A stretch of 64,000 nt of DNA from Vicia villosa (GCF_029867415.1 NC_081180.1:233854625-233918624); one strand, 5' to 3'; counted from the first letter of the stretch, positions 35,243 to 46,740 are shown. Numbers and translations: made by a program. Notes: generated by a model not told the origin, from the letters alone.

Positions 35243-35377
35243 TAGGGGTGTTTGCGGGGCAGTTTGGTTCGGTTTTGAGAGAATTTGATACCCAAACCGA
35301 TTAAAATTAAGAAAATTTCTTTACCCACCTCCCTATCTTCTTGGTCACCTCTGGTGAAAAACCCAAAATACCCTCAC

Positions 35378-35618
35378 TTCGGAAATGCACTTCCGAAACG
35401 CTTTTTTTTCTCAAAATTTGTCTTATTTCGGAAATGCACTTCCGAAAATACGAAAAAAAGGTGTTTTCGGAGATGCATTTCCGAAAACACCCCCTTTTTT
35501 GAATTTTCGGAGATGCATTTTCGAAAACACTTTTTTGGGAGGGGTGTCTTCGGAGATGCATATCCCAAATATTCCGAGACCGAATTGGTCTTGAAATGTT
35601 ACGGATATACACTTCCGA
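35378..35618. repeat. Cluster of six ATGCAT-centred 20-bp palindromes
   Basis: Sites at 35378, 35427, 35466, 35506, 35549 and 35599 approximate TTCGGAGATGCATCTCCGAA and are spaced 39-50 bp. The best two are near-perfect self-complementary. The linkers are AT-rich and differ between units. Confidence 0.85.
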
Positions 35619-35699
35619 AAGAATTCAATACAATTAAAATCAAGGTAAATCAATACAATTAATAGATATAAAATCAAGGTGAATCAAAAAAACCAAGGT

Positions 35700-36345
35700 G
35701 AATCAAAATTTCCTAAACAATTTTAAAGTTAAAAATTATTTTATTAACTTATATAAATCAAAAACATTTTAATTTCATAAGTAAATTTTAAATTATATAG
35801 AATTAAATATAAAATTTATTCATTGAATAAAATTAAGACAAAATCTTTTTATAATTTTTTTAAACTAAATAAAAAATTATAACTCATTTTTATTTATGAA
35901 TCAGAATAGAAATATATAAATATATAATAATAATTATTAATTTTGTAAGTGAAATATATAAATATATAAATATATAATAATTATTATAAATTAAAACACT
36001 CATTTTTTTAATTATTATAATTATTATATAAATATATTTATAATTAATATATAATAATTATTATATAAATATATAAATATATAATAATTTTTATAAATAT
36101 ATAATAATTATTATAATTATTATATAAATATATAAATATATAAATTAAAACACTCATTTTTTTAATTTTTTTTGTAAATACATAATAATTATTATAAATA
36201 TATAAATATATAAATAAAAATTATAACTCATTTTGTAAGTGAAATTATTTTAGTTTTTTTAATTAAAATTATTTTAAATTTTAAAATATGAATAGAATGG
36301 AAATATATAATAATTATTATTCATAACTCATAAATTATATCAAAA
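35700..36345. repeat. AT-rich degenerate repeats of AAATATATAA / TAATTATTA
   Basis: There is no gene; irregular short tandem AT motifs fill the space between the palindrome cluster and the LINE. Confidence 0.7.
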
Positions 36346-36348
36346 TAT

Positions 36349-36361
36349 ATAATTATTATTA
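36349..36361. repeat. LINE target-site duplication (13 bp, left)
   Basis: ATAATTATTATTA recurs at 37461-37473 after the LINE 3' end. The AT-rich surroundings make a chance match possible. Confidence 0.55.
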
Positions 36362-37460
36362 TCTATGGGAGCTTTTCTGGTTAAAAGTGTACTTTTCTCT
36401 GTGGCTGCCTATTGGATGCAAGTATTCCCCCTCCCAAAGAAAATAATCAAACAGGTAGAGAGTATTTGCAGAATGTACCTTTGGAGTGGAAAGAGCAGCA
36501 ATAGCAGAAAAGCTCCCATAGCTTGGGATATTGTCTGCAATCCAAAAAATGCTGGTGGGATGAATATTACCTCATTGATGGAATGGAACCAGGCTACTAT
36601 GCTAAAGCTCTTGTGGAACATTCAAGGGAAAAAGGATAAACTTTGGATTAAATGGCTAGATGCATATTATGTCAAAGGCAGGGACATCCATGATTGGAAT
36701 CCACCTCAAGATTGTTCTTGGATTCTGAGGAGGATTATGAAGAGTAGAGAACTCTGTTTACATATCCCTGATTGGCACAGTATTCTGCAGGATGATAAAT
36801 TTGTAGTTTCCAAACAGTACCATAGATTACGAGGAGATAAACAAAAAGTTGAATGGCAGACTGTTTTCTTTAACAATGCAGCAAGACCAAGAGCTAAATT
36901 CCACTTATGGCTATTGTTCATGGGAAGACTTCCTACAAAAGATAGATTGCAAAGATTTGGGATCAGCACAGAGTCCACTTGCGTGTCCTGCCCGGCTATG
37001 GAATCGATAGACCACCTATTCTTCCAGTGCAAAGATTCATCTACAATTTGGCATAGGATGCTGCAATGGATCGGCTACCAACATACTGTACAGAATTGGA
37101 ATGTTGAGAGAGTTTGGTTGATCAAGGAATTGTCAAAAAAAGGGTGGAGAAGATTGTTGTTGAAAATGATACTAGCTGAGACAACATATGCTATATGGAG
37201 AGCACGAAATGACATTGTGTTTAACAACACACCTATGGATCAAGCTGCTATCCTGGACCAAATTCAACATATTGTTTATATTCGGGGTAGAGGATATAAG
37301 AAACTCCAGGGCCATGTAGAGTTGCTGCGTAGGGATTAGAAGCTTTAATTTTGTTGTTGTTGGTTTTGGTACTTTGTTTGTTGCGTGAACTGTCTGGATC
37401 CTGTTGGATCGACTGTACTTTCATTGTTTTTGTGGAATAAAAAATATCTATTCTCCAAAA
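36362..37460 (+). mobile_element. 5'-truncated LINE insertion
   Basis: It begins within the RT C-terminal region and runs through the stop at 37337-37339 and a ~120-bp 3' UTR ending near GTGGAATAAAAAATATC. The 13-bp target duplication and 5' truncation are typical of target-primed reverse transcription; a long poly(A) tail is missing. Confidence 0.75.
36365..37339 (+). pseudogene. LINE reverse transcriptase C-terminal region with zf-RVT domain
   Basis: It is 324 aa, open. The sequence AFLVKSVLFSVAAYWMQVFP and KAPIAWDIVCNPKNAGG are the thumb/C-terminal region of plant LINE ORF2. The zf-RVT domain is near residues 170-235: FNNAARPRAKFHLWLL, then CVSCPAMESIDHLFFQC (C..C....E..HLF..C) and TTYAIWRARND. 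The endonuclease and RT catalytic domains are absent, so it cannot be active despite the open frame. Confidence 0.85.
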
Positions 37461-37567
37461 ATAATTATTATTATTCATTACTCATAAATTATATCAAATT
37501 TATGATATATGAATTAATTAATATCCTAAAATTAATTTTTTGGATTTTTAGATTTTTTTTTTGTTTT

Positions 37568-37684
37568 TTCGGAGATGCATCTCCGAATTAATCAAAATCC
37601 TAATTTTTGGGATTTTTTCGGAAATGCACTTCCGAAGTCTGGAAAAATTTAGAAAAAAAAATATTTCGAAAATGCATTTCCGAA
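37568..37684. repeat. Cluster of three ATGCAT-centred palindromes
   Basis: Sites at 37568 (perfect 20-bp palindrome), 37617 and 37665, spaced ~49 bp. They form the opposite subterminal array of the inner inverted-repeat element. Confidence 0.85.
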
Positions 37685-38371
37685 GCAGGGGTAAAGTGGG
37701 GTTTTCGCTGGAGGTGACCCCCATAGGGAGGTGGGTAAAGAAAAAACCAAAATTAAATGGATTGGTTTGGATTGGATTTACAAGTTTTTTCAATAAAGCC
37801 CAAACCAAACCAATCCGAGAAATAACGGATTGGTTTGGGTTGGATTAATCGGATAGATAAAAAAATGCAAAAATATTTTTAAAAAATAACTTACTTACAA
37901 AAATAATTGTTAATAATATTGTAAAAAATTATAGTAGTAATAAAAAATATATTATTAATAGTGTTCAAATTTAAATATTAGACTAGAAATTTTAATTATA
38001 GTATTAATAATATTGTAAAAAATATATTATTAATAACTTATTGAGTTAATATGATAATGACTGTGTTTTATAGCTTTATGTTCATTTGTCACAATCCACT
38101 AACAATTTTCTAATAACAAATTAAAATAGCATAACTTGTCCTCATACAACTTTTTTTTCTCATTGAAGTTGAATGTTTGGTAGTAATTTTCATGATAATT
38201 AATTATGGTTGGTTTGGGTTGGGCTTGCGGGTAGAAAATTGAAAATTCGATGCCCCAACCGATTGTCATTGGATTTTATTGGTTTGGTTCGGTTCTTGCC
38301 CGAATTGAAAAAATATCCAACCCAAACACTATGGTTTGGTTCGGATTTACCCGAACCAATGAACACCCCTA

Positions 38372-38379
38372 AAAAATAG
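38372..38379. repeat. hAT target-site duplication AAAAATAG (right)
   Basis: Exact partner of 35235-35242. Confidence 0.85.
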
Positions 38380-38600
38380 GGTTAAATATATAAAACCTTA
38401 GTGTAATGTAAGTAAGATTCGTTTTAACCTCTTGTAAAAAACATATTTTATCACATTCTCGTAATACTTAGATTATGTCAATAAGACCCTCGCCTCAAGC
38501 GCACTATTTCACCAAAAATTTCTTATTATGTCCAATTAGGATGTCCATGTGACATTTTTTAATTATTTTTTTAAATTTTTAAATCTATGCAGATTATTTA

Positions 38601-38670
<70 letters not shown>

Positions 38671-38905
38671 TAATCCACTTACTTATATTTATATTTTATT
38701 TTTTAATTATTTTTTATTTGTTTTTCAATTGTTTTCATAAAAAAAGAATTAAAATATTATCATCTAAAAAGTTGTTGAAGTCAGATATTAATCTTGATAC
38801 CTCAAAGCTGTCAGGCCCTCCTATCCAATGGGTTGTGGCCCTGTTTTATTATATTATTTGACAATTTCTTTATCCATTCCTGGGGTGAGAACCCTGCTTA
38901 AAATC
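38380..38905. other. Intergenic AT-rich stretch; possible MITE end
   Basis: AGGGTTAAATATATAAAACC at 38379 resembles AGGGTTAAATATACAAAACC at 56566, the kind of terminus seen in legume MULE-type MITEs, but I found no opposite end. It includes the TA array at 38606-38667. No gene. Confidence 0.4.
38606..38667. repeat. (TA)n microsatellite
   Basis: About 31 TA units. Encoded Ile-Tyr frames are artefacts. Confidence 0.95.
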
Positions 38906-38917
38906 CCATAATCTGAC

Positions 38918-39390
38918 TTCGGAGATACATCTCCGAAGTCATTTTTTTCACTATTTTCTCAGAATTCAGAGATGCACTTCGAAAACACCAAAAAATGGGT
39001 GTTTTCGGAGATGCATCTCCTAAAGCACTTTTTTTCAATTTAAACGTTAGATTTAAACTGTCAAGTGTTTTTTCGGAGATGCATCTCCGAAAACACCCTT
39101 CATATACTTTTTCCATCCTTCACTATTTCATTCATTTTCCTCCAAACAACAACTCAAACCTTCTCCAAAACCTCCATCATTTTCAATCCATCTTTAGTCT
39201 CCAAATCGAGTTTTAAGTGGTTGATCATACTGAAGAGGGCATAGAAAGCTACAACTTAAGGTAAATAATCTTCATTTCATCTCTTATTCCACTACATTGT
39301 TGCTGATTTGATGATGAAGAAAACTGCGTCAGTTCAGAAATGCACTTCCGAAATAGACCACCTAACAAATTTCGGAAGTGCACTTCCAAA
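38918..39390. repeat. Third group of six ATGCAT-centred palindromes, outside the hAT element
   Basis: Sites at 38918, 38965, 39004, 39072, 39333 and 39371. Those at 38918 and 39072 are near-perfect. They show the motif is not confined to one element copy. This may be another decayed member of the inner inverted-repeat family. Confidence 0.8.
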
Positions 39391-39494
39391 ATATGCAAAA
39401 ACTGATTTCCATTTGAAGCATGGTGAACTTCTTTCTTACACCTTAAAACTCAAGCTCCAACAGAGTATCCTGCATATAATGGAAAAATACGATC

Positions 39495-39595
39495 ATCTAT
39501 CGCAAAAGATTATCACGACCAACACGCACCAATTCATACATAGCAGCCCCATTCATACCATCTGCCACCACGATAGGTCCAAATACTTGTTCATT
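39495..39595 (-). pseudogene. V-ATPase catalytic subunit A, exon fragment
   Basis: After a TTTTGCAG acceptor-like site the minus strand reads VFGPIVVADGMNGAAMYELV and RVGRDNLL, closely matching the N-terminal beta-barrel region of plant vacuolar H+-ATPase subunit A (family pattern SGPVVVADGMxGAAMYELVR). The frame then stops. One exon only, no neighbouring subunit A exons. Confidence 0.8.
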
Positions 39596-40365
39596 CTGCA
39601 AAATTCAACAATACAGATTTGTCAAAAGTGGTTACAACTTCAACTTGAAGCTTTGATGTAAAGTCAGAAATGGCTCTAAGTTTAGACCTGAAGCGGTCAG
39701 TTTCCTGTTTCTACAGTACTCGAATGCTACCGTAATAGCCTCACACCATGTCCAACCATACCTTATGCATTGATAAACGATTCCACTGAATCAGAAGGAA
39801 TAACTCCGTCTGTAAAGATATACATGTACAATCCGAAGTGGTAAGAAGTAGGGTATGACAACTAAGACGGTGTTTGATAAAATTGAATGATTATAATAGG
39901 ACCAAAGCAATGTCATGTAAGGTGATTTACCTTGCATGGAAAAGTACGGATGTAGTCCATTAGCAATTTCAAAGCACTACCTCTTATTTTCCTCTGTCTT
40001 TGTGATATAAACTGAAAAATTAGAAAAGTTTGAGCATTATTATGATTAGAAGAATATGCACATGCAGATATTCATATGTAAGATCAGAAGGGTACTACAA
40101 GACTTATATAAATAGGTTTCCGGCAATACATACCCAAGGTTTCTCCCTAGGAAGTAGTATATATTTAGCCAAGAAAGTCGTTGTTGCAGCTATTAGTGAC
40201 GAAGTGTACTTAAGCATATCATACACTATAAGCTATAACTCTGCTAGATAGTCGACCAAATACTCCAACTACATCAATGGAACCTGAAAACAGAATCTCA
40301 ATTAAAAGCGCATATAAGGGAATACTACAAATAACATGATTTAATAAGATTGAAAAGAAAAATAC

Positions 40366-40739
40366 CTGAGGACTTTGTTCTACACCCTTCTTAAACGGAT
40401 CAGCAACAACACGTCTCAAAGGCCGCGCCTTCACTTTCTCCAAGAACTCATCATAGATACGCTCGTGTACGGAGGTACGGGATCCAGCACAACAACATTG
40501 CCCCTGGAAAGCATCCAACATAAGGCATAAGTTTCTATTCCACATTTGAAAATTTGTGTTTTAAGAAAGTAGTGGAAATCGTTTGCACAAACCTGATTAA
40601 AAAATAGAGCAAAGTGTGCAATTTCAACAGCCTTGTCAACATCATCATCCTTACAAATAATGAAAGGTGATTTTCCTCTAAGTTCCAACGTCACGGGCTT
40701 AATATTGCTTTTTGCAGCCAGTTGAAGTACAGTTTTTCA
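40366..40739 (-). pseudogene. Mitochondrial-type aldehyde dehydrogenase (ALDH2 family), two exons
   Basis: The first exon (to 40593) reads [20 protein letters not shown] and [17 protein letters not shown]; the second (40503-40366) reads [20 protein letters not shown] and [15 protein letters not shown], with a proper GT-AG intron between. GQCCCAG includes the catalytic Cys and [10 protein letters not shown] the catalytic Glu of ALDHs (usually ELGGKSP; here Gly is Arg). No Rossmann N-terminal region and no C-terminal part, so non-functional. Confidence 0.85.
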
Positions 40740-41406
40740 TTGATTAAACAGATCCAGATTAATTTCCTCAAACATGGCATGAGGTGGACCAACCATTCAA
40801 AGATTTATGAAAATAAAAACATTTGAATGAGAACTGAGAATTATCTTCTAACCATTGCAAGGTTACCAAGGAAACGGTCCTTCAAACTATGCTTTATAAG
40901 TTAGTACAGAGTATTCAATAGCGGAGCGGAGTGAAGACCGGATATTATGGGAAGAGCCTTAGCAGTTCCAAACACTATAGCGGCCGCTATGGCGCAAATA
41001 GCGGGATACCCATTTAGAATGAGACTCCATTAAGATCTTCACTATATCTACAACAAAGAAAACAAAAATTGTTGTAAACAAACACTCTGTGAGTCTTGAT
41101 GTCGGCCTTGATCAATCTTAAAATCCAACTCATCTAAACTCTAATTTATAGTATAAAAAGAAAACAGAACTGTAATTCCATTGGAAAATGACACACGCGT
41201 CACAAAAGCACAGAAATATAGTGAGCCGATTCTACCAGGTAGGTCACCATAAGTATTTCTCATCAAGAACAGCCACACTTTCATATAGTGAATTGATGCT
41301 GCCAATTTTCATTGGTGCATACACTACTGATTGATACACTCAAAAGAGTTTACTTTATGTATCATGCTTTGAACCAATAAGTTAAATGTAACTTAAACAT
41401 TTTTAC

Positions 41407-41945
41407 CTTTTCATTTTCATGTCCAGACTCTCCAACCCAAATCTTTCTGTCCGAATCTCTTAAGCAAACATCACTGTGACCGACATAAGCGCCACTGACC
41501 CATTTCTCTATAGTCTCAAAGGCACCCCAACGACCTCGATTTTTCGAAACAGCAAGGAAGTTCCCATAGTGAATGTCAGTAGCGCTGATATTCGTAACCC
41601 ATGGCTGAGGGCGTGTTTCAAAAGAGGCTCCCATATGTTTATCCAGAAAACCGATAGTTGAGTTCTCACCCCATCCAGTGTTTGTAAATAAAGGGAAGAC
41701 CTCCCAAAGTGCTTGAAGGGTTCCCAACATTCCATCTTTCAAGAGGGAAATTTATAAGCCGTGATTTTTTACCTGATTGCAAAAAGGGTAAGTTTCAAAC
41801 ACACTATACTTAGTGATGTTGTAATGAAGAAATATGGATACTTACATATTCGTACTCGGCTCTCCCATTCCATTCCTTGATCTCAAGTTTATTCTCTCAT
41901 ACTCGCCTCTCCCATCCCATTCCTTGATCTCAAGTGTATGCTCCT
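41407..41945 (-). pseudogene. Conserved plant protein of unknown function, two exon fragments
   Basis: The larger exon (41407-41742) reads LQALWEVFPLFTNTGWGENS, FETRPQPWVTNIS, GRWGAFETIEKWVSGAYVGH and WVGESGHENEK before a GTAAAA donor. I recognise it only as a conserved plant family without a firm function. The smaller exon (about 41843-41945) holds LEIKEWDGRGEYE, with an internal near-duplication of ~46 bp (41862-41891 and 41908-41936) that breaks the frame. Confidence 0.65.
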
Positions 41946-43149
41946 GGGCCAGAAAATAATAATCTCATGTCACGCGATATGGGGTTGCAAAAATGTAAAT
42001 ATCTAAACATGTCCAACTATGACCATTGCTAACCTACATCCGCACATAGATAATAATCAATCAGTTTACTTTAAGTCCCAAATATCAATGTTCAACAAAA
42101 CCTGAGTGTCATAAGATTAAATCCAGTGAACTACTACACACGTATAACTGAGGAAATCAGAGGTGCATCAAAGTTCATTAATTAATTCCCAAGCAAAATC
42201 ATAGTTGGATTATCCTTATAAGTGATATTTGTTAATGTGTTAACTCTATTGAGCACGGTCTATACAGCGATCGAGAAATAGTATATGAGCCAAATTAGTA
42301 TAAAGAATCAAAAAGAAAAACATGAATCACTGCACATAAACCAATCAGTGTTCAATTCTAAACCTGCATAAAACACCTCATGTTGAAACTCCATATAAAT
42401 TTTTCCTTTCAACCGATTCAAGAGACTATTTTAGAATCAATAGTTGAAGGTTCATGTAACAGATAGCATTTGACGAAACTATAAACAACTAAATATAATC
42501 ACAAGAAGTCAATTGCCCTGTATGCCAAATATCAGCATGCCCTCATTCTTGAAGGTTATAGAAAAGAAGGACACTGTCATGAAGAGAAGTTGGAGTTCAT
42601 TCATCCATTGACAATATGTTATCCTGCAAGTCAAAAAAAATCAATTGAGATCAACCTTTTGTGTTGACATCGAGAACAAATTGAAAACAAAAAACGTACA
42701 TCAGTAAGATTTGAATCACAACCCCATGATTCACATTTGAAAAGCCTGGAAAATAGGGACTTTGAGCCACCTCAATCCCACGATTCCCTTAACTTCTGAG
42801 TCCACCTCCAATCCCTGATTTCTCTCGAACCTCAGTCCTCTCTCACTCCACAGATATCTCAATCAAACTCCACTCCCTAAAAATCTCTGGTCGCAGAGAT
42901 AGATTCAACAACATAACAACTACACAGTAAAAACAGAACAGAAGTAAAGAAGAGGAGAAACTCAAAATCGAGATTGGAGTCAAAACCACGTAAACCACTC
43001 ACCGTTTATTCAAACCCGACCACTATGAAGGGTCATCAGAAAGCGAAACCAATCACCGCGAGCATCACCCTTCCAGCCAAGATTTATACAGCCGCAGACA
43101 CCATACGTGAAGTCATTCATCGTTGACGAACCTCAAGCAATACCGCCGT
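41946..43149. other. Intergenic, no gene recognised
   Basis: It is mostly AT-rich, with a pyrimidine-rich CTCCACTCC stretch at 42760-42900 that could be the 5' leader of the gene fragment downstream on the minus strand. I see no coding domain. Confidence 0.5.
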
Positions 43150-43555
43150 TGAAAATTCTAGTAACCCACGATCAATGTCGTGTCGGATGTTATAACATCC
43201 ACTTCAGAACTGATTATAGAATTTATGCAGAAAGTAAACAAAACAGTAAAGAATACAAATGATTATTTACCCTGTTCGGTTCAATCAACCTACTCTGGGG
43301 GCTACCAAGCCATGGAGGAAATCCACTATAAGCAGTATTAATTCAGAGCTAAACTCCCCTGTTTACAACTCTTCACTTAAGACCTACCCAATGTAATTTC
43401 AATCTAGTGCTAGACATGAGTATATCCACTCACTCCCCCTCAATCATAACAGTGATTACAAACAGACTTTAATCAAAAGAGAGAAGACACACTTCAAAAA
43501 CACACCTTGATCTTGCTTAAAAGCTTTAATCAAGAGACACACACTCGTGTTCTTT
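43150..43555 (-). repeat. Truncated 3' LTR of the SIRE-like remnant
   Basis: It follows 44997-45338 plus 48773-48825 with ~90% similarity by eye, then diverges. Confidence 0.75.
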
Positions 43556-43664
43556 GTCTCCTATTCCATACATGTCTCCTGTTCTTTGTCCAGCTTGCAG
43601 AATTTCTTCCAAGGATTCAGTTCCATTGTTCAACATTCTGATAGATTTTGACATTTAATAAAGT

Positions 43665-44926
43665 TTGGAGTTTCACATACTGATTTCACAACTGAGTAAG
43701 TCTATGGTTGCTAGGTGTTTTTTCTTCTTTGCTTCCAATTCCTCTTTGAGGTTCTTTTGCTTCTCTCCTAGCTTACACACTTTAGCATTCCTGACACATA
43801 GCTCTTTGTATGAGCCAGCTAGTTCAACAAAGGTGAGCTCATCTATACTTGAATTATCATCAGACGTACATACACTGGTTAGTGCTGTGACATGTTTTGC
43901 ACGTTCCTCTTCAGCATCATTCTCAGATTCTCCATCAGAACAAGTGACAGTTCGCCCTTTATTTTGCTTCTTGTGATCGGTGGGACATTCAGCTCTAACG
44001 TACCCATAACCTTCACATTCATGACATTGAATTCCTTTGCCTTGGTTGGGATTCTCTCCAGTTTTTGATCTCCTGCTAGAGTCATAGGTTCTGTTGTTGT
44101 CAGAGGGGATGTTCTTGACATTGGATCTGGACTTCTAGTCAAATGTTTTAATAAATTTGTTGAATTGTTTTCCAAGCATGGCTATGGCTTCTGACAGATT
44201 TTCATTATTTCCACCACTACTTTCTTCTGAGTCTTCTTCAGTGTTGGATACAAAAGTTATGCTCTTGTTCTTCTTTTCAACATTGTCACTTATACTCATC
44301 TCAAAAGTTTGTAGAGAACCAATGAGTTCATCTACCTTCATTTTGCTGATGTCCTGAGCTTCTTCTATAGCAGTAACCTTCATAGCAAATCTCTTAGGTA
44401 AAGATCTGAGTATCTTTCTTACCAGCTTTTCTTCAGACATCTTTTCTCCTAAGGCTCCTAAGGTATTGGAAATTTCAAGAACATTCATGTACAAATCATG
44501 AATGGTCTCATTCTCTTTCATTTTGAGATTCTCAAACTTAGTAGTTAGCATATGAAGTCCAGACATATTCACCTTGGATGTGACTTCATGAGTTGTTTTG
44601 AGAATATCCCACACATCTTTGACCAGATCACAGTGTTGCACAAGTCTGAATATATTCTTGTCTATTCCATTGAACACCGCATTTACAGCCTTGGAGTTTC
44701 CCAAAGCCAGTTCTTCCTGATTCTTGTTCCATTCTTCTTTGGGTATTAACACAGATATTCCATCTTTATCTTTCTTCGTAGGATGTTCCCATCCTTTGCT
44801 CACAACTCTCCAAGCCTTGCTATCCACAGACTTCAGAACGGCTACCATACGAGGTTTCCAGTAGTCATAGTTAGATCCATCCAAAATGGGTGGTCTATTC
44901 CCAAACACTATTACATCCTTTTCCAT
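43665..44926 (-). pseudogene. SIRE-like copia gag
   Basis: It starts MEKDVIVFGNRPPILDGSNY at 44926 with the YDYWKPRM block of copia gag, and continues with EEWNKNQEELALGNSKAVNA, DVWDILKTTHEVTSKVNMS and FAMKVTAIEEAQDISKMKVD. The frame closes at 44135; the overlapping frame continues with a knuckle (CHECEGYGYVRAECP), an acidic stretch and a coiled coil (LAGSYKELCVRNAKVCKLGE) down to about 43665. The knuckle and coiled-coil order is that of SIRE/Maximus gag. A single frameshift near 44140 separates the two parts. Confidence 0.85.
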
Positions 44927-44981
44927 AGTACCAGAATTTATTTTCCCTAGAGCTCACCCAGAACTAAACATGCAGGGTGTA

Positions 44982-44996
44982 TGCTCTTATGCCAAT
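44982..44996 (-). promoter_or_regulatory. Primer binding site remnant
   Basis: The minus strand reads TTGGCATAAGAGCAT next to the LTR end ACTTTCA, a diverged tRNA-Met site (TGGTATCAGAGC). Confidence 0.6.
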
Positions 44997-45333
44997 TGAA
45001 AGTTCTAGTAACCCACGATCGATGTCGTGTCGGATGTTATGACATCCACTTCAGAACTGATTATAGAATTTATGCAGAAAGTAAACAAAACAATAAAGAA
45101 CACAGATGATTGTTTACCCAGTTCGGTTTAATCAACCTACTATGGGGGCTACCAAGCCGGGGAGGAAATCCACTATAAGCATTATTAATTCAGAGTTTAA
45201 CTCCCTCATTTACAACTCTTCACTTAAGACCTACCCAATGTAATTTCAATCTAGTGCTAGACCTGAGTATCTCAACTCACTCCCCCTCAATCACAGTAGT
45301 GATTACAAACAGAATTTAATCAAAAGAGAGAAG

Positions 45334-45338
45334 ACACA
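45334..45338. repeat. Solo-LTR target-site duplication ACACA
   Basis: ACACA at 45334-45338 and 48768-48772 flank the solo LTR exactly. Confidence 0.85.
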
Positions 45339-45398
45339 TGTCATACCCCAAAATTTGCCCGATATATTTCCGTATGTCATTTTATTTCAAGTAATTGA

Positions 45399-45460
45399 CA
45401 TAGTCCGGTCGGTAAGAAAGTAAGGTTTGTAAATTCAGGGTCTCAGATCCGAATCCTGCT
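45399..45460 (+). other. tRNA-like Pol III box cassette a in solo LTR
   Basis: A-box-like TAGTCCGGTCGG (45401-45412) and B-box-like GATCCGAATCC (45446-45456), at the same distance from the LTR start as the cassette at 3291-3352. Confidence 0.55.
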
Positions 45461-46740
45461 TCTAACATTTTTCCTTTTATCTGATTCTAACTTTAATTTT
45501 AATTTTATTTATATTCATAAAATCATAGAAATAAGTCTTTTTAATCATTTAACTTTAATTTTTGTATTAAGTAAATATTCATTTTTTTTCTTTTTCATTT
45601 TATGCACTTTTTAGTCAAAAAAATCAATAAAAATTTTAAGATATTCAAAAACCCAAAAAAAAAAAAAAAGAAGAAGTTAAGTTTTTATTTGATCTAATTT
45701 AATTAAATAAAATATTTGAAAACCAAATTAATTTAATTTAATTTTGGAGCTTTTAATTATCTTATTTAATTATTGGGTGATCAATCTATTTTTATTTTTT
45801 CTTTTATGTTAACTAACAAAATTCCATTATTTTACTTTTGTAAGTTTTATTAATATTGATTTGAAATATTGGATAAACCACAAAAATGTAAAATAATTGG
45901 ATTAAATCTAATAAAATCTGTTTTCATGAAAGAAACGTATAAAATTGATTTGTGTGATTGAGAACCAAAAAGAAAGTTCAATATTCTTTCCAAATCAAAT
46001 ATCCAAAATCTGGATTTGCAAAGATTGGATTCTATTGTTTCTAACCTAATCCAAGCACTATAAAAACAAAAAGTTGATCAAACCAGGGGAGGATTTTTTT
46101 TTTTTGCAGACAGAAAAAAGAGCGAAGCTTCAAATTTTTTCAAGGAAGCATAAAATCGTTTTGCAATTGCAGAAGGTTTAAGAGGTCTTTGAGCATCTAA
46201 ACGCAACCCTTGGGGATTGAGGAAGCGGTTCAAATCAAGTTCCAGACGTAAAACACAGAAAATTGCACGTATGAGATCACTTTTTTTACCTTCATCAATT
46301 TGATTTCGTTTTCGTATATTTATGCATCACTTGCGCGTTTTGATTATACATTCATGTTTAGAATGAAGTTTGCAAACTATTTGGATGGTTCTATTTGAGT
46401 TTAAGTGCAGGTATTAAGGATCACCATGGCTAGGGTTCATGTTCTTGATTTTGGGGATATTTAGTTAGAACCGATTTCAGACCAAATTCATGGCCCCATT
46501 AGACTCGCGAGGTCACGTACTATCTATCTGGGTTGTTTTCTTGTGTTTGTCGATGATTATTTGCAGATTCAATGGAAGAAAATCTAAGGCCACGCAAAGA
46601 AACCGTGGCCTAAAGTGCTGTGTGTTGCAGAAACTTCACGGAGAAGATGACTGCCCAGGCGCGGAAGAATTTTAAATCCAAAAGTCTCAGTTTGTCTTAT
46701 TTAATATTCATGTTATTTGTACCATTAACAGCTAATTGAA

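Larger units (their letters stand above)
35316..37743. mobile_element. Inner inverted-repeat element with palindromic subterminal arrays
   Basis: The left end TTTCTTTACCCACCTCCCTA, followed by TGGTCACCTC and GAAAAACCC, is the reverse complement of 37660-37743. The inverted similarity extends ~200 bp and includes TTCGGAAATGCA palindromes at both ends. Without the LINE it would be ~1.3 kb. No coding capacity and no clear target duplication (only A-rich flanks). It looks like a MITE-type or deletion derivative of an unidentified DNA transposon. Confidence 0.6.
35243..38371. mobile_element. hAT-type non-autonomous element (3,129 bp)
   Basis: It starts TAGGGGTGTT and ends AACACCCCTA, perfect inverted termini, with an exact 8-bp duplication AAAAATAG. 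Subterminal regions (35250-35300 and 38205-38365) are rich in TTTGGTTCGG / CCGAACCAA motifs. There is no transposase. An inner inverted-repeat element with palindrome arrays (35316-37743) and a LINE (36362-37460) are nested inside. Confidence 0.85.

Noticed and set aside
35285..35677. Frames with repeated GNALPK / MHFRKH-like motifs
   Set aside because: They are translations of the 20-bp palindrome; the periodicity is a DNA feature, not a peptide repeat.
40970..41010. TAGCGGCCGCTATGGCGCAA palindrome
   Set aside because: Single short palindrome without copies or context; NotI-like GCGGCCGC could suggest vector, but flanks are plant-like.
39300..43200. Helitron ends around the gene-fragment cluster
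   Set aside because: No convincing TC start, or hairpin plus CTRR end, found by eye.
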